Assembly (NCBI GenBank): GCA_022822245.1
Contig: JAJECB010000099.1
Coordinates: 1-12,945, forward strand
DNA from: Gammaproteobacteria bacterium
GTDB lineage: Bacteria > Pseudomonadota > Gammaproteobacteria > HK1
DNA: 12,945 nucleotides
Direction: 5' to 3'
This document shows positions 1 to 6,592 of this stretch, piece by piece. A program made the translations under genes and the position numbers. How positions within the stretch are numbered: the stretch's first letter is position 1; every line of letters starts with the position of its first letter. The notes below the pieces were generated by a model. It had not been told where the DNA came from and searched no databases. It worked only from the letters and a program-made list of their open reading frames with translations.

Positions 1-461
1 GCGAGGACCGCATCGAGCTGTCCCAGTGCCATCACAACTGCGTGATGACGAAGCATCCCGGGTTCTCGAGCTCGACGGCGTGGCACCAGGACATCCGGTA
101 CTGGTCGTTCGATGCCCCCGAGCTCGTCTCGGTGTGGCTCGCCCTGGGGCCCGAGCGCGAAGAGAACGGCGCGCTGCAGGTGATCCCGGGGAGCCACCGG
201 CTGGACCTCGACCGGGGCCGCTTCGACCGGCACCTGTTCCTGCGCCCCGAGCTCGCGGAGAACCGCGCGCTCATCGCCAATGCTTCCCTCGTCGAGCTCG
301 ACGCGGGCGATGCGCTGCTGTTCCATTGCCGGCTGTTCCACGCGGCCGGCAAGAACGTGTCGCGGGAGGTCAAGCTCTCCGCCGTGTTCACCTACCACGC
401 GGGCGGAAACCGACCGATTCCGGGCACGCGTTCCGATCGCTATCCGTCGGTCCCGATCTGA
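1..461 (+). CDS. Phytanoyl-CoA dioxygenase (PhyH) family protein, 5' end missing
   Basis: This is the C-terminal 152 residues of a non-haem Fe(II)/2-oxoglutarate dioxygenase; the reading frame is already open at base 3 and runs off the left edge. The iron site is visible as the HxD motif in TAWHQD (His codon 84-86, Asp 90-92) and the distal His in LFHAAGKN (codon 339-341). The stretch around GALQVIPGSH is the usual PhyH link between them. The family hydroxylates a carbon next to a carboxyl, CoA ester or amino-acid group, and the substrate here cannot be deduced. At His+11, where human phytanoyl-CoA hydroxylase has the 2-oxoglutarate-binding Arg275, this protein has Lys (SREVKLSAV). It is a paralogue of the gene at 1482-2342 (shared WHQD..YW and GSHR blocks) but lies on the opposite strand. 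Family assignment is secure; function is open. Confidence 0.9.
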   Translation, partial: EDRIELSQCHHNCVMTKHPGFSSSTAWHQDIRYWSFDAPELVSVWLALGPEREENGALQVIPGSHRLDLDRGRFDRHLFLRPELAENRALIANASLVELDAGDALLFHCRLFHAAGKNVSREVKLSAVFTYHAGGNRPIPGTRSDRYPSVPI

Positions 462-583
462 CTCGGCGCCTCCGCTCGATACGGCGTGCCGCGATCCGGG
501 GTGCCGCGCGGGAGTTCTCGGCACACCCCCACCCACCATCGGCCATCCTCGAGGTCGGGGTTCCCGCGCCGGCTCGGGATCGA

Positions 584-616
584 GGGTTGCCGCGAGCTTC
601 ACGCACTCGCGAACCC
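584..616. other. Stem-loop, 11 bp with 2-nt bulge
   Basis: GGGTT (584-588), a GC bulge, and CGCGAG (591-596) pair with CTCGCG (606-611) and AACCC (612-616) around a 9-nt loop. It lies about 120 bp past the stop of the PhyH-type gene. No T-run follows on either strand, so it could be a factor-independent terminator without U-tract, an RNA 3'-end stabiliser or a degenerate intergenic repeat. The pairing is read directly; the role is inference. Confidence 0.45.
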
Positions 617-794
617 CCCGGACTTCAGTCGAACGGCGTCGGCCGCGTCGACCCCGAGGTAGACGCACTGCCAGACACGAACCCCGCACTCGGCGCTTCG
701 CCGACTTCATTCGCACGGTCATCTACCGCCTCGTGCCCCCGGGACTCGCTCGACAAACAGATCACCCTCCATCTGCCGCCACAGCCCGGCCGTC

Positions 795-831
795 GCGGTC
801 GAGCGCCCTGACCAGAAGGCGTCGCGACCGC
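795..831. other. Stem-loop, 7 + 4 bp with internal loop
   Basis: GCGGTCG (795-801) pairs with CGACCGC (825-831). After an AG/TCG internal loop, CGCC (804-807) pairs with GGCG (818-821) around a 10-nt loop. It stands about 60 bp upstream of the start codon at 894, so it could lie in that gene's leader or be an operator-like dyad. No protein or ligand can be assigned. Confidence 0.4.
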
Positions 832-893
832 CCCGATTGCATCCGCGCACAGGAGGCGACGCGTCGGGATGAGGCAGGACAGGGCAAAATAGG

Positions 894-1409
894 ATGCCGC
901 CGGCCCGACCCCGCGTTTGGATGTACCCCGAAGTGAGCCACGCCGAGCTCGAATCTCCACGCCGCTACGACGGGCCGTCGCTCGAAGAGATGGGCGTGCG
1001 CCCGCAGGACTGCGGAATCGGTCACCCGCACATCGACGCTCGCGTGCTCGACATGTGCCGGCTCATCGTCCAGAAGATCGACGAAGAACCGCGCCGGTTC
1101 GAAATTGCCCACGAAAACCTCGCGCGCGAACGCGAGCGTTGGGACAGACTCACCCAGGCACGGCAAGAATGGGCCGAACTCCTGAAGCGCCCATGGCCGG
1201 AGATCCGCGCCATCCTCGTGGAAGAATCCGACGAGGGGCAACGCCTGCGAAGCTCGCATCCCTTCAGCGGCCTCATCACTCAGGAAGAGCGGTACGCGAT
1301 CATCGGCCGGCACCCGCCGCCCGACGCTCCACCCGACTGGCAACCACCGCCTCCACCCTCCCCCGAAGTGCTCGCGCGGCTCCTCGCCGACGAACCCCTG
1401 CCGCGATGA
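894..1409 (+). CDS. Small protein resembling the upstream (antitoxin-like) partner of a nucleotidyltransferase pair
   Basis: A 171-residue soluble protein with no signal peptide or membrane segment. The start at 894 has purine-rich AGGCAGGACAGGG upstream; an in-frame ATG at 921 (MYPEVSH) is an alternative. The core (residues about 44-140) reads as helical: GHPHIDARVLDMCRLIVQKI, then a charged segment with ENLARERERWD, EWAELLKRPWPEIRAIL, and a conserved-looking RLRSSHPFSGLITQEER (117-133). The C-terminus is proline-rich (141-156). From memory, this architecture (H..VDAR.L..HRLIA.K, then LRQSSPF.GVL...ER) is that of small proteins encoded directly upstream of a DUF6036/AbiEii-like nucleotidyltransferase. 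The next frame here does begin like such a protein and overlaps the stop by ATGA, which supports the assignment. An antitoxin role is inference. The gene itself looks intact although its partner is broken. Confidence 0.6.
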   Translation: MPPARPRVWMYPEVSHAELESPRRYDGPSLEEMGVRPQDCGIGHPHIDARVLDMCRLIVQKIDEEPRRFEIAHENLARERERWDRLTQARQEWAELLKRPWPEIRAILVEESDEGQRLRSSHPFSGLITQEERYAIIGRHPPPDAPPDWQPPPPPSPEVLARLLADEPLPR

Positions 1410-1481
1410 CACGCGACCAGCTCGAGCACGCCATCCGGGCGGTCGCCAAACCCGCTTTCCGGCCCGCGGCACAGGGCGGCG
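1406..1481 (+). pseudogene. 5' remnant of a nucleotidyltransferase (toxin-like) gene
   Basis: An ATG overlaps the TGA of the preceding gene (ATGA, 1406-1409), the classic layout of a translationally coupled pair. The first residues, MTRDQLEHAIRAVA, resemble the N-terminus of DUF6036/AbiEii-type nucleotidyltransferases as I remember them (M.R.QLEH.IRAAA). Resemblance stops at about base 1447, and the frame then continues as Arg/Ala-rich sequence antisense to the minus-strand PhyH gene, ending at 1717. The nucleotidyltransferase catalytic core (GS..D.D) is absent. I read this as a gene cut by a deletion or rearrangement whose junction lies between about 1447 and the end of the PhyH gene at 1482. 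No insertion sequence is visible at the junction. A chance resemblance of 14 residues remains possible. Confidence 0.45.
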
Positions 1482-2342
1482 CTACGCCTCGGAGTCGTCG
1501 TCCGGTCGTGCTCGGCTTGCGGTCCGCGCAGGGCGTGGCCACGCGACCGGAAACAGCTCGCAGTCCATCCGGTCGCCCACGTGCAGGCCGGGGTCTCGAA
1601 GGAGCCGGATCATCTTGTTGCGTTTCACGAAACGCGCATCGTCGCCGGTATACCGGATGGACAGCGCGCGCCGCCGCCGATCCCGCGTCGCGTTTCCGGC
1701 TGCGCCGTGCAGAGTGAGGGCGGAGAAGACCACCGCGTCTCCGGGCTCGAGATCCCAGGTCAGGATGCGGAACTCGCCGCGATGGGCGTCCACGTCCGGC
1801 AGGGGCTCGAACTCGTCCGTCTCGACCGCGTCCGCGTGGCGGAAGTCGAAGGGCTGGTAGCGTCGGCCCGACCGGTGGGAACCGGCCACGAACTCCATTG
1901 CGCCATTGGACCGGTCCACGGGATCGAAGGCGATCCAGACCGAGCAGACTTGCTCACCCTCGACGGGCCAGTAGTTGAGGTCCTGATGCCAGGGCGTCCG
2001 GGAGATGGCGCCAGGCTCCTTCACCATCAGGTGGTCGTAGAACACGTTCACGCGCGAGGCGCGCATGAGGCGGCAGGCGGCTTCGGCGGCCGGTGAGTCG
2101 AGCACCGCGGCCCGGAAGTCCGAATCGCGGGCCCACAGAAACTTGTCGCTCAGGAATTCGCCCGGATCGTCCGGACTGTAGCGTTCACGGAACGGCCCGG
2201 GAATCGATTCGATCCTGTCGATCGCCTGACGCATCCGTTCGACCCACGACGAATCGAAAAGACCCCTCACGAAGACGGCTCCGTCATGCGCGAACGCCTC
2301 GACGTCACGCTGCTCGATGCGGGGAGGCACGTATTGGGACAT
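1482..2342 (-). CDS. Phytanoyl-CoA dioxygenase (PhyH) family protein
   Basis: A complete 286-residue Fe(II)/2-oxoglutarate-dependent dioxygenase, a typical length for bacterial PhyH proteins. Iron ligands are visible as His119 and Asp121 in RTPWHQDLNYW and as His212 in LTLHGAAGN. Arg223, at His+11, fits the 2-oxoglutarate-binding Arg; GSH (154-156) and the EPGDAVVFSAL turn are also typical. There is no signal peptide, so it should be cytoplasmic. I chose the ATG at 2342 (MSQYVPPRIEQ) because the family's N-terminal helix begins just after it; the in-frame ATG at 2444 adds 34 low-quality residues. No strong Shine-Dalgarno site precedes either start. The gene lies tail-to-tail against the truncated toxin-like remnant. 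The acceptor could be an acyl-CoA, a free acid or an amino-acid derivative, and the sequence does not decide. Confidence 0.92.
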   Translation of the reverse strand: MSQYVPPRIEQRDVEAFAHDGAVFVRGLFDSSWVERMRQAIDRIESIPGPFRERYSPDDPGEFLSDKFLWARDSDFRAAVLDSPAAEAACRLMRASRVNVFYDHLMVKEPGAISRTPWHQDLNYWPVEGEQVCSVWIAFDPVDRSNGAMEFVAGSHRSGRRYQPFDFRHADAVETDEFEPLPDVDAHRGEFRILTWDLEPGDAVVFSALTLHGAAGNATRDRRRRALSIRYTGDDARFVKRNKMIRLLRDPGLHVGDRMDCELFPVAWPRPARTASRARPDDDSEA

Positions 2343-2721
2343 GGTCCGACTCGCTGAAACGTTGCCGCTCGGGAACCGACCGTGACACGGCTTGCCGGGC
2401 GGGATCAATCCACCCGGGGTTCCGCGTCGCCGTCCGATGCGCACTGGCTGCCCGTCCGCCCCCGGAACAGCAGTGGAACACGGCGTGCGTCAACTCGTGC
2501 GCCTGCGGCACCCGCGACAGGAGCGCGACCTCCGGCGGGCGTTCGAGCGGGTAATGCCCGATAGAATGTTCGAGAAAGGGCGAACCGGCGGGGGACGGTG
2601 CGGTCCTTTCCACGAGGCGCTCGCGAGGTGACGGGCCATCGGAAGGTTCCCACGTACCCGCGTTTCGCGAGGTCGAGGTAGAGCGTAACCGGGTTCCGGC
2701 CCAAGGGGTCAACGGTCCATC
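2343..2721. other. Divergent intergenic region with a possible decayed minus-strand frame
   Basis: These 379 bp lie between the divergent starts of the PhyH gene (-) and the SHMT-like gene (+), so both promoters should lie here. No clear -35/-10 pair is seen; a lone TAGAAT (2562-2567, +) is the best -10 candidate. On the minus strand, from about 2704 down to 2450, codon-like sequence with G/C third positions appears in two frames: NPVTLYLDLAKRGYVGTF, then, after a frame change, HSIGHYPLERPPEVALLSRV and PQAHELTHAVFHC. This looks more like protein than the surroundings and may be a broken gene. The identity is unknown. Confidence 0.4.
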
Positions 2722-4065
2722 ATGCCGTCTTTCGAGAGCTGTCACGACGAACTCTGGCGGCAAGCGGGTGCGATTGCCGCTGACGGTTCGGGGCTCGCCG
2801 CCTGTGAGGCGATTGCCGCAGCCGCCGCCAACCACGTCTCCTGGCACGACGCCAGCCTCTGCCTCGTCGCTTCGCGGAACCTCCTGAGTCCGCGTGCGCG
2901 GGCGATGATGACCTCGGGGCTGATGGAACGGGTCGCCGGCGGTGGTCGGGTGGGTGAACGGCGCAAGAGCGGACTCGCCGACCTCGACCGGATCGAGGCA
3001 ATCCTCGTCCAGCTCGCACGCCGTCTCTTCGGCGCTGCCCACGTGGAGTACCGGGTGCCCACGGGCTCGCTCGCGAACGCGCTCTTCCTCCTCGGCGCAA
3101 CCGAGCCGGGCGAACGGATCATGGTGCTGCCCCGCCGATTCGGCGGGCACGGCACCTATGGCGAGGCGGGGTATGCCGGCGCGCGAGGGCTCGAGGTCAT
3201 GGAGATTCCGTGCACGGGCTCGGATTCGGGTGAGATCGACCTTGGCCGGTTGGCCAACGAAGTAGCCCGCCACGAGCCGCGCTGGCTCGTCGTCGGCAGC
3301 TCGTGGCCACTCTTTCCCTACCCGCTGTCGGAGATCGAGGCCATCGCGGCCAAGGGCGGGGCCCGTATCCTGTACGATGTCGCGCACGTCCTCGGGCTCA
3401 CCGTCGGCGGTTGCTATCAGGAACCGCTGCGCGAAGGGGCGGCGGCGCTCACCGCCTCCACCCACAAGACCTTTCCCGGCCCGGTCGGCGGCATCATCCT
3501 CACGAACGATGACGACCTCGCCTCGCGCATCCACGATTTCACCGACCGCGCCATCGGCAACTACCACGACCAGCGCGCTGCCGCGCTCGCGGTGACCCTG
3601 GCCGAAATGACGGTCTTCGGCGGGGCGTATGCCACCGCCACGGTGGAGAACGCCGGCCTCCTCGCAAGAGCTCTCGACGCCGAGGGGTTCGAGGTCGTGG
3701 GGCGCGAGCGCGGGTTCACCCGCTCGCACGTCGTCGTCCTCGACCTCGACGGGACCATGGTGCCTGCGGAGGCCGTGAAGCGGCTGGAGGCGGCGCGGAT
3801 CACCTGCGAGGCGATTCCCCTCCCCCGCGACTTCCCGAGGCCGTCGGCGCTCCGCCTCGGTTCGCCGTCCCTCACCCGGCTCGGAATGGGGCCGGTGGAA
3901 ATGACCGAAGTTGCGGGGTTCCTGCGTCGCGTCATCCTGGAGCGAGAGGAGCCGGGCGTCGTGAAAGGCGATGTCCTCGCATTGTCCTCGGCCTTCACGA
4001 AGGTCCGGTACTGCTTCGAGGGGGCTCCCGACCGGTCCGAGCCTCCCCGTGGTGGCGGCCCGTAG
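2722..4065 (+). CDS. Serine hydroxymethyltransferase-like PLP enzyme (atypical active site)
   Basis: A 447-residue fold-type I PLP enzyme, slightly longer than standard SHMT because of a charged C-terminal tail. SHMT landmarks in order: LVASRNLLSP (48-57), THKTF with the PLP-binding Lys249, the cofactor Asp219 and His222 in LYDVAHVLGL, the glycine-rich GPVGGIIL (253-260), and SALRLGSPSLTRLGM (375-389) with Arg378 in the carboxylate-binding position. The family interconverts serine and glycine with tetrahydrofolate, or cleaves beta-hydroxy amino acids. Two key SHMT features are missing: the catalytic Glu of the S-E-N motif is Arg52, and the Tyr-rich segment after it (YAEGYPGKRYYGG in E. coli) is replaced by RVAGGGRVGERRKSG. 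Folate-dependent chemistry is therefore doubtful, and a retro-aldol, transaldolase or racemase-like activity is more likely. It is monocistronic and converges on hyuA. Fold assignment is secure; reaction unknown. Confidence 0.85.
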   Translation: MPSFESCHDELWRQAGAIAADGSGLAACEAIAAAAANHVSWHDASLCLVASRNLLSPRARAMMTSGLMERVAGGGRVGERRKSGLADLDRIEAILVQLARRLFGAAHVEYRVPTGSLANALFLLGATEPGERIMVLPRRFGGHGTYGEAGYAGARGLEVMEIPCTGSDSGEIDLGRLANEVARHEPRWLVVGSSWPLFPYPLSEIEAIAAKGGARILYDVAHVLGLTVGGCYQEPLREGAAALTASTHKTFPGPVGGIILTNDDDLASRIHDFTDRAIGNYHDQRAAALAVTLAEMTVFGGAYATATVENAGLLARALDAEGFEVVGRERGFTRSHVVVLDLDGTMVPAEAVKRLEAARITCEAIPLPRDFPRPSALRLGSPSLTRLGMGPVEMTEVAGFLRRVILEREEPGVVKGDVLALSSAFTKVRYCFEGAPDRSEPPRGGGP

Positions 4066-4072
4066 CGCGAGG

Positions 4073-4089
4073 TTCGGGTTTCACCCGAA
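4073..4089. terminator. Hairpin between convergent genes (probable bidirectional terminator)
   Basis: TTCGGGT (4073-4079) and ACCCGAA (4083-4089) form a perfect 7-bp stem with a TTC loop. It sits in the 51-bp gap between the stops of the SHMT-like gene (+, ends 4065) and hyuA (-, ends 4117). No U-tract follows on either side, so termination efficiency is uncertain, but position and symmetry fit a shared terminator. Confidence 0.5.
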
Positions 4090-4116
4090 GGGAAGGTCGG
4101 GCGGTCGTGGCGCGTA

Positions 4117-6216
4117 TCACGCACCCGCCCTCTCGAGCACGATGTTGGACCAGTCGTCGAGCCGCGCGGTCCACTCGGGCAGAACCACGGTCAGCGAACT
4201 GTCCTCCTCGATGATCGCCGGCCCCGGCACCTTCCGGGCCGTCAGGTCGCCGCGGCCCATCACTTCGGTCTTGACCCAGCCGTGCTCGGGGCCGAAGAAG
4301 CCATCGCGCGCGCCCGACGGCTTCCAGCCCTCGACGGGGGCGACCTCCAGCCGGTCCGGCACCTGCGGCGCATCCGAGAGTCCTCGGGCGACGATGCGAA
4401 CCCCGGTCAACTGCACGTTCTCCTCGTCGGAGCGGTAGCCGTAGGTCTTCTCGTGCTCGCGGTGGAAGTCCTCGACCAGGCGCGCGAGACCGGATGCGTC
4501 GAGGGTCGGACCCACGAATGGGATGGTGAGCGCGTAGTCTTGCCCCTCGTAGCGGGTATCCGTCGAAAGCGTGAACTCGCGGCGGGAGCGGTCGTAGCCC
4601 TCGCGCTCAAGCGTCCCCGTCGCCTCGTCGAGGAGCCCCTCGATGACCGCGTTGAGGCGATCGAGATCGGGCCGTGTCGCGCTCGCGTAGTGGGTCCGAA
4701 CGAGGTGGTGCTCGACCTCGGCGAAGAGAAGTCCGAGCGAGCTGAAGAGTCCCGGAAGCGGTGGGATCACCACCTTGTCCATGCCGAGCTCGCCGGCCAC
4801 GTCCAGCGCCTGCACCGGCCCCATCCCTCCGAAGGCGAAGAGCGTGAACCGGCGGGGGTCGCGACCGCGTTCGGTCGAAACGGCGCGAAGCGCACGAATG
4901 AGGGCGGAGTTGGCGATGGTCCGGATTCCCCACGCCGCCTTCGCCGCATCGATGCCGAGGGGCTCGGCGATGCGCTCGCGGATCGCGCGCTCCGCGAGGT
5001 CGGCGCGGATCTTGAGCGCTCCCCCGGCGAGAGCCTCGCAATTGGTGAGGCCGAGGTACACGTTCGCATCCGTGATCGTCGGTTCGACCCCGCCCGCGTC
5101 GTAACAGGCGGGGCCGGGCACCGCCCCCGCGCTCTGCGGCCCGACCTTGAGCGCGCCCGCCGGATCGATCCATGCGACGCTGCCGCCCCCCGCCCCGACC
5201 TCGGCGAGATCGATGGACGGGACCCGGAGCAGATAGCCGCTGCCCTTCATCAGGCGATGGCCGATGCTCACCTCGCCGCCGACCTCGTACTCCGGTGAAC
5301 GCGAGATTTCTCCGTCCTCGATGAGGGCCGCCTTGGCCGTGGTCCCGCCCATGTCGAGGGTCATCGCGTCCCGAATTCCCATCCGCCCTGCGAGGTGGTG
5401 CACGCCGGTTACCCCGGCCGCGGGACCGGATTCGATGATGTGGATGGGAAGCGCGCAGGCCGAGTCGATCGGCATCATGCCGCCGCTCGACTGCATGATC
5501 ATGACCGGCGCCGGAACCCCGATCGCCCTCAGATCTTCCTCCATGGCGCGCGCGTAGCGGGTAACCACGGGCTGGACGTAGGCGTTGATCACGGTCGTGC
5601 TGGTGCGCTCGTACTCCTTGATCTCGGGCAGCACCTCGGACGATATCGATACGAACCTGCCCGGCGCCAACTCCGCGATGAGTTCGCGGGTGCGCCGTTC
5701 GTTGGTGCCGTTCGCGTAGGAGTGGAGATAGCAGACCGCGATCGAGTCGACGTTCTCGTCAACGAGGCGCCGCACCGCTTCGCGAACCGCGGATTCGTCG
5801 AGGGGAGAGTCCTCCCCGGTCCTCGGGTCGACGCGCGAGGACACCTCCCGGCGCAGGTGCCGGGCCACGAGGGGGGGCGGCTTCTCCCAGTGGATGTCGT
5901 AGAGCTTGTGCATCCGCATGCGACGGATCTCGAGAACGTCGCGGAAGCCCCGGGTGGTGATGAGTCCGGTGGCCGCGCCGGTGCGGGTGATGATGGCGTT
6001 GGTGGCCACCGTCGCCCCGTGGGTGAAGGACCGGACCGCCGAAGCTGCCACCGCGTTCTCGGCGAACGCTTCGGCCACGCCCTGCCGAATGGCGGCATTG
6101 AAGTGCGGCGGCGAGGAGAGGACCTTCTTCGGCACCGCACGGCCCCCGGGAAACATCAACACGATGTCGGTGAAGGTGCCTCCGACGTCCACCGCGAGTC
6201 GAAACGAGTCACGCAT
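4117..6216 (-). CDS. hyuA: Hydantoinase/5-oxoprolinase family, subunit A
   Basis: A protein of 699 residues, the normal length for HyuA. This subunit binds ATP and, with HyuB, drives ATP-dependent opening of a cyclic amide (N-methylhydantoin or 5-oxoproline); relatives serve as subunits of acetone and acetophenone carboxylases. Visible motifs: the N-terminal phosphate-binding VDVGGTFTD (9-17), HGATVATNAII (66-76), RTSTTVINAYVQP (204-216), ESGPAAG (262-268), a second actin/ASKHA-type loop DMGGTTAKA (288-296), GAGGGS (341-346) and SAGAVPGPACYDAGG (362-376). I chose the start MRDSFRLAVDVGG at 6216 because it places the first motif where the family has it; an ATG at 6258 would add 14 unrelated residues, and GGAAGCAGGAG lies directly upstream of the chosen start. 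It is transcribed away from the two hyuB genes, whereas hyuA and hyuB are usually co-oriented. The exact substrate cannot be told from sequence. Confidence 0.95.
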   Translation of the reverse strand: MRDSFRLAVDVGGTFTDIVLMFPGGRAVPKKVLSSPPHFNAAIRQGVAEAFAENAVAASAVRSFTHGATVATNAIITRTGAATGLITTRGFRDVLEIRRMRMHKLYDIHWEKPPPLVARHLRREVSSRVDPRTGEDSPLDESAVREAVRRLVDENVDSIAVCYLHSYANGTNERRTRELIAELAPGRFVSISSEVLPEIKEYERTSTTVINAYVQPVVTRYARAMEEDLRAIGVPAPVMIMQSSGGMMPIDSACALPIHIIESGPAAGVTGVHHLAGRMGIRDAMTLDMGGTTAKAALIEDGEISRSPEYEVGGEVSIGHRLMKGSGYLLRVPSIDLAEVGAGGGSVAWIDPAGALKVGPQSAGAVPGPACYDAGGVEPTITDANVYLGLTNCEALAGGALKIRADLAERAIRERIAEPLGIDAAKAAWGIRTIANSALIRALRAVSTERGRDPRRFTLFAFGGMGPVQALDVAGELGMDKVVIPPLPGLFSSLGLLFAEVEHHLVRTHYASATRPDLDRLNAVIEGLLDEATGTLEREGYDRSRREFTLSTDTRYEGQDYALTIPFVGPTLDASGLARLVEDFHREHEKTYGYRSDEENVQLTGVRIVARGLSDAPQVPDRLEVAPVEGWKPSGARDGFFGPEHGWVKTEVMGRGDLTARKVPGPAIIEEDSSLTVVLPEWTARLDDWSNIVLERAGA

Positions 6217-6280
6217 CTCCTGCTTCCGGTTGCCGAACGTTCCTTCCGTCGGTCCCACTGTCTCGCGCTGTCGCCATGCT

Positions 6281-6298
6281 TCCGTGTCCGTGTCCGTG
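6281..6298. repeat. Three tandem copies of TCCGTG
   Basis: Perfect 6-bp unit repeated three times in the hyuA upstream region on the minus-strand leader side. It is too short to classify; it could be slippage-prone or part of a regulator site. Confidence 0.6.
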
Positions 6299-6463
6299 GA
6301 TGCGCGGAGGAGATCTGCGCCGCGCGCGAAGCCATCGGGCCGCGCCGCCGCGCCGCCGTGCGGAAACTCGACCCCGCGCGGGGACCGCTGCGGGAGCTCG
6401 TCGCGCTGGACCCCGACCGCATTCTACAGGCCTCACTCCGATTCGCCCCGAAGGCCGCGCCGA

Positions 6464-6493
6464 TTGACAAGGACGCCCGCCCGTCTCTAGCCT
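6464..6493 (+). promoter_or_regulatory. Sigma-70-type promoter for the hyuB genes
   Basis: A perfect -35 box TTGACA (6464-6469) is followed after 18 bp by TAGCCT (6488-6493), which keeps the most conserved first, second and last -10 bases. Transcription would begin near 6500, giving a leader of about 90 nt before the hyuB start at 6593. In such GC-rich DNA a perfect TTGACA is uncommon by chance, and the position between divergent genes supports the call. Confidence 0.5.
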
Positions 6494-6592
6494 CGTCCTG
6501 GGGCCGGCCGTCTGTGGCTGCCCGTCCGCGGGCCGCTCGAAGCGCAGGTAATCTCCGCCCGTCGGGCGAGGCCGGCCGGCCGAGGGAGGACG

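Larger units (their letters stand above)
462..893. other. Intergenic region without a convincing gene; two stem-loops
   Basis: These 432 bp separate the PhyH-type gene from the small gene at 894. Frames here are Arg/Pro/Ser-rich and match no family I recognise, so I treat the stretch as non-coding. It holds two imperfect hairpins (584-616 and 795-831) and a direct repeat of GTGCCGCG near 486-512. I see no TTGACA/TATAAT-like pair that would place a promoter for the downstream gene. An old, fully decayed gene cannot be excluded. Confidence 0.5.
6217..6592. promoter_or_regulatory. Divergent hyuA/hyuB promoter region
   Basis: These 376 bp separate the divergent hyuA and hyuB starts and hold no convincing gene. 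They contain the plus-strand promoter listed separately. On the minus strand, TAGAAT (6426-6421) is a good -10 box for hyuA but has no clear -35. Three tandem TCCGTG units (6281-6298) lie in the hyuA leader side. A 12-bp palindrome GGCCGGCCGGCC (6570-6581) precedes the hyuB ribosome-binding site and could pair with itself. No regulator gene is adjacent, so the control protein is unknown. Confidence 0.5.

Noticed and set aside
26..811. A 261-codon plus-strand open frame across the PhyH fragment and the following gap
   Set aside because: It is out of frame with the clear PhyH sequence (HQD motif, distal His), is Arg/Pro-rich and has no recognisable domain; GC-rich DNA keeps such frames open by chance.
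1440..1490. An insertion sequence or attachment site at the truncated toxin-like gene
   Set aside because: No inverted repeats, target duplication, tRNA end or transposase sequence is visible at the junction.
2343..2444. Upstream ATG start for the PhyH gene (34 more residues)
   Set aside because: The added residues are Arg/Gly/Pro-rich and lie before the family's N-terminal helix; no better ribosome-binding site supports it.
6217..6258. Upstream ATG start for hyuA (14 more residues)
   Set aside because: HyuA proteins begin a few residues before the DVGGTFTD loop, which fits the ATG at 6216.
2439..6531. A shared TGGCTGCCCGTCCGC string near 2447 and near 6517
   Set aside because: The match is only about 15 bases in GC-rich DNA, with no extension on either side; not enough for a repeat family.
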